Below are positions 49,811-62,531 of a DNA stretch of 64,000 nucleotides, one piece after another. Each line of letters starts with the position of its first letter. The stretch's first letter is position 1. The notes beneath the pieces were generated by a model, which was given only the letters and a program-made list of their open reading frames with translations, searched no databases and had not been told where the DNA came from. Made by a program: the position numbers and the translations under genes. The DNA is from Cycas panzhihuaensis (taxonomy: Eukaryota > Cycadophyta). The stretch is from assembly GCA_023213395.1 (NCBI GenBank), contig CM041465.1:217751741-217815740 (forward strand), in the 5' to 3' direction.

Positions 49811-50036
49811 AATGGGGATCCTAATGTTCAAGCACTTCAGATAGATGGGATTAACTTTCAAGTCTTATGGATGCTTGGTGCATAATGATTAACAACAAAT
49901 GATATAAATGTTGTGCATGAAGTGTACGGTGTGAAATCGTCGTGCCACTATTGTACGAGAAGTGAAGGGTGTATTTGATTCTTATGGAATATCTATTAAC
50001 AACCATCACTTGAGTTTAATAGTAGATTTCATGACA
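49811..50036 (+). pseudogene. Captured fragment resembling RNA polymerase I largest subunit C-terminus
   Basis: The plus strand reads LQIDGINFQVLWML, a degraded stretch with NDINVVHEVYGVK, then after a frame change ATIVREVKGVFDSYG and GISINNHHLSLIVDFMT. In eukaryotic RNA polymerase I largest subunits (RPA190/NRPA1), the C-terminal region has the same sequence of blocks: D-G-(V/I)-N-F, a N-(D/N)-I stretch, Y-G-(V/I)-E, (T/S)-I-x-R-E-(V/I)-x-x-V-F-x-x-Y-G-I and R-H-L-x-L-I-A-D-x-M-T. Two stops and a frameshift make it a relic. It is antisense to Copia-E. The identification rests on recalled family motifs. Confidence 0.72.
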
Positions 50037-50520
50037 TTCAATACACAATCTACAACCCAAAACAGGGGGCTGAAACCAGTTCAAGCTATGTTGATTTAGG
50101 ATTGACAAGTGGGCGTACCTTTGTATGGTTGAATTCTCTGGCACTGTGCCAAAAATGTACCATTCAAGTTTGCGATGTACCTTAGATTATGATATAAGAT
50201 AGAGCAGAAAATGTTTTTGCATTACCAGAAATGATAGCTATTGAATCTCAGAAATGCAAGCTATAGATGAACTTCTCAAACGGCGGGATGCTATTCATGC
50301 ATCTTACTTATCAATTCCAACACTCATGGCCAAAGGGTCACATAAGGAAAGAGACTTTTTCAAGAGCTAGATAGAAAGAAAAAACTTCGTTTGTTTTTGC
50401 TTATGAATTCTTAAGTTGTGCAAAGAGACATTGGCTTTCAAGATCTTTTGGTTGGGATGAATTTTCTTCTGTAATAGTACTAAAAATAAATCTATATAAG
50501 TATAGACCTTTCAATAGAAT
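50037..50520 (+). other. Copia-E cargo, right part of unknown origin
   Basis: Continues from the polymerase-like fragment. One plus-strand frame reads IVEFSGTVPKMYHSSLRCTL-like and KRRDAIHASYLSIPTLMAKG segments with stops. The composition is coding-like but I do not recognise the family. It could be another exon or a second captured gene. Confidence 0.35.
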
Positions 50521-51465
50521 CTGTATTCAGCATATGTCAAAATAAGCTAGATTTTTGGAAATATGTCTACGAAAAATAGCCAAATTTGTAAGTATATCTA
50601 GGAAAATAACCAGATTGTTAAGTGTATCCACAAAAGTGCATCAAATACATGAAATATATGTTTAAAAGAAGAACCAAATATTTCAAGGTTATGCAAAAAT
50701 CAAAAGATTTCAAATATACTCGAAAGGTGATATATATAAAAAATATGTGTTTTAGAATGAAAATAATCAAGAACTCGAACACGGAACAGAATGGGCTTTG
50801 TAGTGAAAATAAGCTTCAAAAGCTTCCAATATCTGAATCCGCAATGTATTCTTCTAAAAAAAAACTAAATATACTCCAGAAATTGTAGATCTATAGAAAA
50901 CTTAAAAATATAGTTAAACAATATAATGGAAAATATAAATCTGAAATGAAATATAACAGATCTTGAACTAAATGTAATAGAAAATGTTGGAAAATTGATA
51001 CAATAGGCAGATTTATAATAAAGTTGGCAGATCCAAGTAACAAGTTCTAGATCTCTGAAAAAACTTGATAACTTTTATAGGCAATGGATGCTCTTTGCAA
51101 CTGCAAAAATATCAAATAAGTAGATAAAAACTTGTAAATCACAAAATATATGATAAATCTATAGATCTCAATGTAAAATAACTCAAATATAAGAATAAAC
51201 TTGGATGTATATAACTTGTCATTGAAAATCCTTTGTAGATCCGCACAAATCCGAAAATAGATCTCGATAATATTTGTTGAACCAGAAATATAGCTTAATA
51301 ATAATCAAAATCTGCTGAAATAATATATGAAACTTGCTAAAAATTTTTAGAAAATAAATCTAGTTAATATATATTGCTTGTAGAAAAATCTATTGTAGAG
51401 TGCCAGTAGATCTTGGTGCTCTTCTTCAAAGCTTCAAGAGTCAAGAATCGCCGCCCGATACCAAA
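50521..51465 (-). other. Copia-E AGATCT-rich leader and primer binding site
   Basis: AT-rich leader with many AGATCT/AGATTT words, like that of Copia-D. The minus strand immediately left of the 5' LTR reads TTTGGTATCGGGCGGCG, a degenerate PBS with the first nine bases intact. Confidence 0.6.
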
Positions 51466-52029
51466 TGAAGGAAAAAATATGGAGCCAAAGTGCTCTGATA
51501 CCAAATGATGGAAAAAATATGGAGCCAAAGTGCTCTGATACCAAATGATGGAAAAAATATGGAGCCAAAGTGCTCGATACCAAATGATGGAAAAATATGG
51601 AGCCAAAGTGCTCGATACCAAATGAAGGAAAATATGCTTGCAAACTAACAAAGTTAGAACATATATCAAATAAGCATAAACTAGTATTGCATTAATACAA
51701 AGAAGGTATCACCAATTACAATAGCATAACACATGAGAGCCTTGTTGTTCAATCCATTGTAGTAGAATGAGTATTCCAAATCCTCCTCAAAGAAGGCAGT
51801 GTCTAAAGACACCAGGGTTGTACACCCCTTAACATTTATAGTTTGGGGGAGGAGGGAAACTCCTCAACCCCTGAATTCAAATTAATAATAAAATAATACT
51901 AACTTAACTCAAATGAAACTAACTCAACTTACCTTAACTTACCTTGACATGTTGAGCATCACATGTCTAAATTGAGGTGCACAATCCTGGTAGGTAAGAG
52001 GGAGTTGAGTGATGACATTACACCCAACA
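51466..52029 (-). repeat. Copia-E 5' LTR (564 bp), including four PBS units
   Basis: Matches the 3' LTR throughout, including four tandem units at 51466-51623. Two of these units have lost two bases (GCTCGATACC instead of GCTCTGATACC with a further single-base loss). Ends CACCCAACA at 52029, followed by GTGTA. Confidence 0.88.
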
Positions 52030-52161
52030 GTGTATAGCTGTAAATGGTAAATATCAAGTTTTATCACTATACAGAGGTTTCATCAATAAAGTTTTATATA
52101 TTTTTATCATATATTTAACATTTTTCATGTATATTTCATCTTTTTATCTAATACTTTTTCA

Positions 52162-52580
52162 GATCTACGCAGGATTTCAGCTACAAGCAATATTTATTCA
52201 AAGTTCTCTTCAGATCTACTATATATCTTTTAGATCTGTATATTTTATCATTTCATCGTATATTCTTGTCCATTTATCTTATACTTTTTCAGACCTACGT
52301 AAGATTTTAGCTACAAGTAATATTTATTCAAAATTCTCTTCAGATTTTCTATATATCTTTTAGATCTACATATTTTATTATATATTTCACTATTTTTTAG
52401 TAGATTCTTATTTATTTATCTTATATTTTTTTAGATATGCGTAAGATTTTAGCTACAAGTAGTATTTACTTAAAGTTTTCTTCGATTTGCTATATATTCT
52501 TTGAATCTACTATATTTTACTTTAGATATGCTACATTTTTTTAGATCTACTATATATTTTCTTAGATCTGCTATATACTT
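52162..52580 (+). repeat. Imperfect tandem repeats in the D2 leader
   Basis: The counterpart of 18982-19400, with three diverged units starting at about 52162, 52291 and 52434. Confidence 0.6.
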
Positions 52581-53731
52581 TTTCAAATCTTCTATATATT
52601 TTTTAGATCTACTATATATTTCTCAGATTTGCTTATTTTATTAATTATTTCATTATTTTCTAATTGATTTGTTTTAGATCTACAATATTGGCTATAGATC
52701 TGTAATATTTACTTTAGATCTGCCATACATTCTTTTAGATCTACAATATTGAATACAGATCTACCATATTTACTTTAGATCTACAATATTTATTTAAGTT
52801 TTCTTTCAGATCTGTATATTTTTTATATATTTAGCCATTTCTTCAAGTTCTTTTTCTTAAATCTACAAGTTTTGGGGCATATTCAGCTTTCTTGAGAAGC
52901 ATATACAATAGATCTCATCTTTAGAAGTCTATTTTTTGCTGCAAATCTACTACAATTACTTACCATGTTCTTCTTCCTTTATTTTTAAATATAAACATAT
53001 ATATTTCTCATTTCTTCGATATAACTTCTCATGTACATTTGAAAAATCTCAAATACAAACATATGAATTTTATTTACATGATATATTTTCTTCAACATAT
53101 TTAAAAAAGTTTTGGTTTTATAGCATAATCTTTGCATGGTTAAATATTAAACACATATACTGTTTTGCCTATGAAACATATACTATTTCTAATCTTGAAC
53201 ATATTATCACATTAGTGACCAAAGCCTTATCTATTAAATCTGATGCAAGATTGAGCAGCTATTGGCTCATAATCAAAGCCTTTTTTTTTAGTTGGATTAG
53301 TGCATCCATTTTCCTTTTATTTTTGTTGCAGTTGCTCTGCTAGTTCCTTTATGCTTAGATCATTGAGTAGGCCTGATATTGTAGAAAAATTGAACGAATT
53401 TGTTGGAATTACTGCTCAAGAATCTATAGCCAAAATAAAGCTTCACATTCCCTTTTTCAACGTTGAAACATCTTCTCTTATGTCAATATTGTGCATTACA
53501 ATGAAAGCTATGATCAAACATCAAAAGGAACAATATTTATATACTAGTGATTCAAATTAAAATACTTTTAAGAGTGGAAAATATAGCTCTCTGAATGCAT
53601 ACTCAATTAAGAAACACATGTAATTATTTCTCATTTCTTACAACACCTTTCTCTTCAGAAACTTTAGAATATATTTATCTCTTCCTCAAAGGCAAGCATT
53701 CTTTCCTATCCTGGAACTCTAAGATACATAA

Positions 53732-54106
53732 TCACAATTGAAAAGCAAAATCACCATGTGATTTTCTCTTGATTAGGGCCAATTTTGAACATAGCATATA
53801 TTGTAGATATGCATCAGTTCCATAAGGCTTGGTTCCCACATATTTACACATGTTGACAAGCCTTGGTCTGCTAATGTTATCTAAAGTTAACTCGTCATTG
53901 AACAACTTTGCAAAGGCCAAAATCTCTTTATTTGAGTCCTTTGCTCTTGTTCGAACCTTATTCATAAAATTATCCAGATCTTTAGTAATTTTTCTAAGTT
54001 CTCCACTATAAGATGTTTTGATTTCCTTTGCCATTTCTTTTACTGTATCCTGTAAGAATTTAGTGTACTCAATCCTTGCATATAAGTGGCGTTCCAGCTC
54101 CTCCAC
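53732..54106 (-). pseudogene. Captured LETM1-type gene fragment in Copia-D2
   Basis: An uninterrupted minus-strand frame of 124 codons. It begins in a helical segment (EELERHLYARIEYTKFLQDT), followed by VKEMAKEIKTSYSGEL, FAKLFNDELTLDNISRPRL, NMCKYVGTKPYGTDAY and MLCSKLALIK. This matches the conserved region after the membrane segment of plant LETM1 proteins of the mitochondrial inner membrane. No intron interrupts the homologous part, compatible with capture from spliced RNA, although exon limits are unknown to me. The frame is more intact than any retroelement frame nearby and better preserved than in D1. Antisense to D2. Confidence 0.86.
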
Positions 54107-56133
54107 TCTCTTCCAGGTAAATTGTTACACCCCTTGAAGTTTCTCACCAGAGGTAAAGACTAAAAGAAATATGAGAACCATGCAAGGCAACGACTCCCAA
54201 AGATATATGCCTGTGGTGACGTGAACACTCACAAACAAGCATTACTGCATTAAATGTCTCCAGTGAGACTTAAGTCCTATTGATTTAGTGAAAGTCTTAT
54301 ACCTTCACCGCTCGATTGAGTACTCGGAGATGCGACTACTTTCTTATAGTGGAGATATAGTTAAAGAAATTCTGGTTCAAGCCATACTTGATAAGCACTA
54401 AACTGATTTACACTTATTGGTATCAGAAGACTGAGACGTTTGCATCCCCCTCTCCAAACTCTTGCAGCTCCCTTTGTAAGTTATGCCCCCTCTTCTGCGT
54501 TCTCTTTACATCTCCTCATCCATAAGCAATGACTGCATGACAGGCTACGATGGCACAGGAGGCACGATAGAGCTCTGTGGGGGTGGCGACGGTGTAACAG
54601 GCACCATCTCCTTAACCTTTTCATTCAAAATTTTTATTTCTTATTTTACTTTTAATAACGTTGTTAAAAAATAAATTAAATTATATAATTTTTAGAATCC
54701 AGGGTTTAAAAGTTAACCCCCCCTCCCCCCTCGCACTCCAGCCCTTGGTCATGTAACCTTTTTTACATGACCATAACTTTTTATTAAAGGGGCTCATAAC
54801 CTTTATAAACTTTTTTCTTTTTCTTTTGATTTTTATTTTTCATTTTACAAAGGGTAATTGGCAATTTTTTTGCCATAACGTTTAATTGGGTCACCGGTTT
54901 ATAACAAAAATAGCCTCGTTACATCTAAAATTTTCTATAGATCGATTTTAACTAATCATATGACTAATTTGGATCTGATTTGACCTACTTTCAGTCAGTT
55001 TAAAGTCAATGAGCAATTTTTTTAACCTTTTTAAACCTTTTTACAATATCACTTTTTTAACAGATTATATTTTATCAGTGGGAGGCTATTTCTACCTGGA
55101 TCTATTCTTCCATCATCTAATATCAACAAACTTCATTACCATCTATTTACTTTATTTTTTAAGACTTATTTTAATTATTATTTTAATCGCTAAAAGTGAT
55201 ATTTTAATATTTTTTCAACACTTTTTAAAATATTTTACCATAAAAGTACATGTTGCTATTTTCACTATAACTTTTTTATCTTGTATTAGAATTCAGTTCT
55301 GTCAGTTTTGTTGGAAAGCTAACTCACTCCCCTTCGAACTGACATAGTTTTTATATGCTTTAAAGTGTTTTTGCTAGTTTTCAAAAGCATTAAAGTAGAG
55401 GTGATTAATAGCCTCTAATTTATCATTATTACATATTTTCATATATTATTTCTCAAATTTTTTCAACTAAAAAGATATTAAGAAGCTCTCTAAGATACAT
55501 TTTACAACATTCTATAAAGTTTTATTAGTATTTTTATACTATTTTAAGCTCCTTTCTCCTGTTAAGCCTCAAAAGAAGGCTTGTACCTTTGGTTCATTAA
55601 CATTTGATTGTCAGGAATCTATTTTCAAAATGGTCAATTCCATTGAATAGACAATTCATTAATCTTCATACTAGTAAAGTTTCATATTATTCTGACATCG
55701 TTTAGTATAGCTTTGAAGCTGCTAAACTTGAGTATTTAAGATACACCAACATTACCTTATTCTAATATTTTTTTTTTCATTTTCAATGTTTATTTTAGAT
55801 TTACATATTTAAGAGAATATTTGTTACACTTTAAATTTCCTGATATATTCATTATATTTTAAACTCTATCTGAAATTATATCTTATAGGCTTGTTATTTA
55901 TTTGAAAGACATACATTTATTGAAAAGTATTTTTATTCATCCTTGTGGAAAAGCTTATTTCTTTATTGCACTTATAAAAGCTGCATTTAATTGATTCACT
56001 TTCAAAGGGCATTATATTTTTTTCAAAAAACTATATTTAAAATCATAAAAGTTTATCATATTTATTGATTTATTGACCTTTATACTTAGTAAAAATATAT
56101 TTCCTTTTATGTACTCAATTTTTTTTTTGTAAA
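54107..56133 (+). other. D2 cargo end and AT-rich leader
   Basis: A GC-richer patch to about 54640, then AT-rich DNA without coding motifs. The C-run at 54717-54730 is longer than in D1. TTGGTATCAGAAGAC at about 54417 resembles a PBS core. Confidence 0.5.
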
Positions 56134-56796
56134 ATGCCATTCAATCCTGATTAAGTGCAGTTTCCTACATTTGATGGCCACAATTTTTCACTATGGCATA
56201 AGACTATGTAAAACTATTTTATCACACATAATCAGTAGAAATATTTACATAATAAATATGATGCTAATATTAAAGAAAACATTAAAAAAAATAATAAAGC
56301 CTTAGCATTAATATTTTATACTATAAATAATGATATTTTTTCTAAATTTTGTAAATTAACAACTTCTAAATCCGTATGGGATATTTTAATTTCGACTTAT
56401 AGGGGAGATACTCTCAATGTATTTGACGTTGATTTTGTTGAGCATGTGAGATAGGTGCGAGAGCAGGTAGATTATAACAAAAAGACCAAGGAAGATACAA
56501 ATCAAATGTACGATCATCTTGTTGCACAATATCTTAATCCTCCATTTAAGGGGGAGAGTTATGATGATTTGACAATTGTTCAAAATACAAAGCTTTCAAA
56601 CGATAAAGTTCAAGTTCAAAGTTTTCTTAATGTTCTACTTGACAAAGTCAAAGTTACAGTTATTTATCTTTGTACAAATCAAACTTCATCTACTTATAGA
56701 TTTTTTACAGCTACATTTACTTACAGATTTTTTGCACCACTTCATAATAGAAGGACACATGTTACTAGAAGGTTGAAGCAGGTTGATAAAGATTAA
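56134..56796 (+). pseudogene. Copia-D2 gag-derived protein with conserved tail
   Basis: From the ATG at 56134 one frame of 220 codons runs to the stop at 56796 with only about four internal stops. The N-terminus has FPTFDGHNFSLWHKTM; the middle KALALIFYTINNDIFSKF and TTSKSVWDILISTY are Copia gag. After GDTLNVFDVDFVEHVR the tail has YDHLVAQYLNPPFKGE and is shared with Copia-E. No zinc knuckle, protease or pol follows; the PPT is about 80 bp further on. The persistence of one frame suggests this short protein was the element's own product. Confidence 0.78.
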
Positions 56797-56888
56797 GTTA
56801 AGAGATAGAATTTTAAAGTTGTTTACAAGTACAAATTCCATAAGTTTAAAGAGAAGACATTGTTCATGATGATCATTAAGGGGGAGAA

Positions 56889-57283
56889 CATTGGGGTTGA
56901 TAGTCATCACCCTACTCCCACCTTCTAAACAAGAGTGCACACCTCATCTTCATTAATTTACATATGTGGGTGCTTAACATGTGTAGGTAAGTATAAGCTA
57001 AGTTTAGTTGATTTGAGTTAAGTTTATTTTAAGTTAAGTTTATATTATTTTATTATTATTTAAATTTTAGGGGTTAAGGAGTTTCCCTCCTCCCCCAAAC
57101 TATATAATTTAAGGGGTGTGCAACCCTGGTATATTTAAACACCACCTTCATTATAGACATTTGTAACTCTCTTCTACAAAATGGATTGAATACAATGATT
57201 CTTGTTCATGCAATAATGATTGATTAAAGTTTTGATTATCTCTTTTATGTTCTTCCATGTTCTCCTACATATTATTTCCTACA
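56889..57283 (+). repeat. Copia-D2 3' LTR (395 bp) with preceding PPT
   Basis: AAGGGGGAGAA (56878-56888) is the PPT. The LTR begins CATTGGGGTTGATAGTC (TG mutated to CA) and ends TTATTTCCTACA, followed by the AGGAT duplication. Confidence 0.88.
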
Positions 57284-57288
57284 AGGAT

Positions 57289-59202
57289 TTATGAGTTGTT
57301 TATGTATTTCAAAATATTTGTAGTAATCTTTAAATTTATTTGAAATGAATTCCCTTCTATTGTCTAATCTTAGAGTCAAATTTTTAAGTCCACATTGTCT
57401 TTCAACCATACTTTTGAAATGAATGAAACATTGAAGTGCATCTAACTTAAACTTGAGAAAGTAGACCTAAGTCATCCTTATAAAATTATCAATAAAGGTC
57501 ATGAAATACTTATCTCCTCTAAGTGAAACCACATCCATTGGACCACATAAGTCTATATGTACTAATTGAAGGAGCCCATTAGTCCTATAGGTCTCATTAG
57601 GAAATTCTTCCCTTTGTTATTTTCCAAGTATGCATCCTTCATATATTTCTTTACTATGTTTAAGATTGGGTAGTCTAATCTCTATATCTATTTTCTTCAT
57701 TAAGGTCAAACTATTGTAGTTTACATGGTCAAGTTTTTTATGCCATAATTGACTATCTTCACTGATTAAAGTATTTAAGGCATAATAATCTATCAGAGGA
57801 ATGACTAGTTTGAATAATTGATCACTAATTATTTGTCCTTTATCCACTATTACTTTGTTCTTTAATTTATCTTTGATGGTGCATTCCCTATTATCAAATA
57901 TTACCTTGTATTTATACTCTTTCATCTATCCCATTAATAGTAAATTTTTATTAAGTGTTGGGATATGAAGCACATTAGTTATACACCTTGTTTCTCTAAA
58001 TTATGTTTGTATAAAGGCATTCCCTTTACCAATTGTATCTTGAGTGGTATTATCACCAAACATAATCTTATTTATTTTGGTGTTATCCTATTATTCAAAC
58101 CACTCTTCTCTATGAGAGTCATGTGGGTAAAATAATTGGATATTTGTACCAATCATCTTCTTCATCATTTACTATCAAACATGATAAAAATAATCTTTTA
58201 TCTTACATTTCTTTAACATCTATATTAGTAGTCCCCCTTTGTAAATTTAATCTTTTTGTAAAGTAAATTTCTTCTAAGTGCCTATTTCTATGGTAATATG
58301 AACATTGGATTATTCCTCTACCCCTGGGACTTTGACCTTTACCTCTTCCTTGAGGTGTAAAATTTTATCCTTGGCCTTGAAAATACTTTTATCCTTGAAA
58401 TTAATTTGGTTCTTAATATAAATGAATTAAACCTTATCCTTAATGATGTCCTTGACCTTAATTATAACTTTGTCCTTGATAGGCTTGACTTTATCTTTGA
58501 AATTGATTTTGATTTCTAGTTTATTAACCTCATTCTTTAGGGGATTGTCCTCTTTACTTAGAACTTTACCCTTGAAATGTAGGCCTAATTTTTGCCTTGG
58601 TAATAAATGCATACTCTAAAAACTCACTTCCTTTATTTTTCTCTTCCACAACTAGCAACATTGCACTCAATTGATCTATCTTAAGGGTACTTAGGTCCTT
58701 AGAGACCTTAATACTTATAACAACCATCTCAAATATTTTTATGTCACTTACACATCTCAAAATCTTTTCAACTACTCTTTAGTCACTTATGACTTCTCTT
58801 AAGACCCTCATTTGATTGGCTAGGCCTTAGAATTTTGTGATGGATTCATTCACATCTTCATTATTGTTCATCTTAGAGTTCTCAAACTTGCTCCTTAAAG
58901 TTTAAAGTTTTGATGTAGTTATTCTTTTATAAGTGGTTTTAAGTATGTCTTATACTTCCTTTGATAGAGATGCTTCACTCACTATTAGAAAAATATGATC
59001 CTCCAAGTTGTAAAAGATAAATTATAAAGCTTTATTGTCTCATTTCTTATTTTCCTTGAAGATCTTCTTTTCGTCTTCAGTAGCATTTATAATAAGTGAT
59101 CTATAACCTATTTCAATTAATTCTCAGATATTCTTGGATACAAAAATGGATTTTATTCATCTACTCTAATTCAAAAAGTTAGTTTTTATCAAACTTTAGC
59201 AT
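57289..59202 (-). pseudogene. Copia-F2 gag, pre-integrase and integrase N-terminal half
   Basis: Gag ATG at 59202-59200, then motifs corresponding to NKALxxI, VSEA and KEVWDILKTTY with many stops. An open part at 58760-58566 has LSTLKIDQLSAMLLVVEEKN. The pre-integrase domain at 57925-57617 contains LWHKKLDHVNYNSLTLMKK and CILGK. Integrase then has a KYFMTFIDNF-type motif and VYFLKFK and is cut by Copia-D2 before the TPQQNG-type block. Zinc knuckle not clearly preserved. Confidence 0.8.
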
Positions 59203-61422
<2,220 letters not shown>

Positions 61423-61437
61423 AGCTCTGATACCAAT
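61423..61437 (-). other. Copia-F2 primer binding site
   Basis: The minus strand reads ATTGGTATCAGAGCTAC next to the LTR, an initiator-tRNA-Met type PBS. Confidence 0.83.
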
Positions 61438-61710
61438 TGATAGAATCAAGGGACAAAGGAAGTAGAAAGACAATATAAGAAAGGAAGAACCATCAATTCG
61501 TAAGGATGGTGGTATTGATGAACACTAGGATCATTGAACCCTATGAATAAATAAGTAGGAATGAGAGGGAATTAGTATATCTCTCAAAGTTTATCGTTGA
61601 GTAGTGTTGATGAATACTTGACATGTTGTCACCATAATATCTCCAAAATATAGGTTATCACCCAAATACAAGTAATCAACCCAAGGTGGATACAAGTCCT
61701 TATACCAACA
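61438..61710 (-). repeat. Copia-F2 5' LTR (273 bp)
   Basis: Plus-strand start TGATAGAATCAAGGGAC, end TTATACCAACA. It aligns with 43373-43657 but is clearly diverged, so F is among the older insertions here. Confidence 0.85.
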
Positions 61711-62178
61711 AAATGAACTAAACTAAACTAAAACTAAAATGAAAGACAATAAGCATATACCTTTACTTACCTACTAGTAGAAAATCAGTGTAGACTTCCT
61801 AGATTATAGGAAATACAATCCTAATATGAAGTTTACTCTAAATAATTAATAATTATATTAATGTAAATTTGGCTCCAAATATACAGGTAAAGTTGATTTA
61901 AAGAGAGATAATAAGAAGATGACTTTTAAATATACCCTAATTTTTAGCTATAAGTAGGGGAGCAGTAATCATTTGTGATCACATTTTAGATTATTATTAG
62001 TATTATTTGGAATGATGACTTAATACCATAATGGCACCATGTTGCCTTAAGAAGATCCCCTTGCCTTAGATAGGGCTACATGATCATCTGAGATATTTGA
62101 ATATTATTTTATTTTCTTCTATAAAACTAATATTATTTTATATTTATGAGGTACTATTAATTTTCTATCATTATTTGA
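61711..62178. other. Unassigned AT-rich DNA between F2 and element H
   Basis: No coding motif, repeat or RNA gene seen. Confidence 0.5.
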
Positions 62179-62211
62179 TGTTGGCATACCAATATAGATA
62201 TATATATATAT

Positions 62212-62259
<48 letters not shown>

Positions 62260-62516
62260 GTAGATAGATAGATATAGATATAGATATAGATATATTATTG
62301 GAATATTAATACACATTTGTTTTGTCCCACATGCAAGTGGGTCCCACTCTCTCCATATTGACATGTATTATAAATACATAACATAGTGTATCATATTGTA
62401 TGATGTTGTAATGATGTTTTGTTAATACAATGGAGGTACCTTAAGGGTACCGTTTGATCTTATGGAGGTGGTCTATTATGTTTGCCAATATCTTATTGCA
62501 TGTCTATTTTCCAACA
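62179..62516 (+). repeat. Element H 5' LTR (338 bp)
   Basis: TGTTGGCATACC...TTTTCCAACA. Includes a TAGA-type microsatellite, the small inverted repeat CCCACATGCAAGTGGG and a TATA-like TTATAAATAC near 62368 that could be the element promoter. Confidence 0.72.
62195..62294. repeat. (TA)n(GATA)n microsatellite inside the H LTR
   Basis: Mostly perfect TAGA units with one TAGG interruption, then TATAGA units. Confidence 0.95.
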
Positions 62517-62531
62517 TGGTATTAGAGTGCC
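62517..62531 (+). other. Element H primer binding site
   Basis: TGGTATTAGAGTGCC directly follows CCAACA; it matches TGGTATCAGAGCC with two or three changes. Confidence 0.75.
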
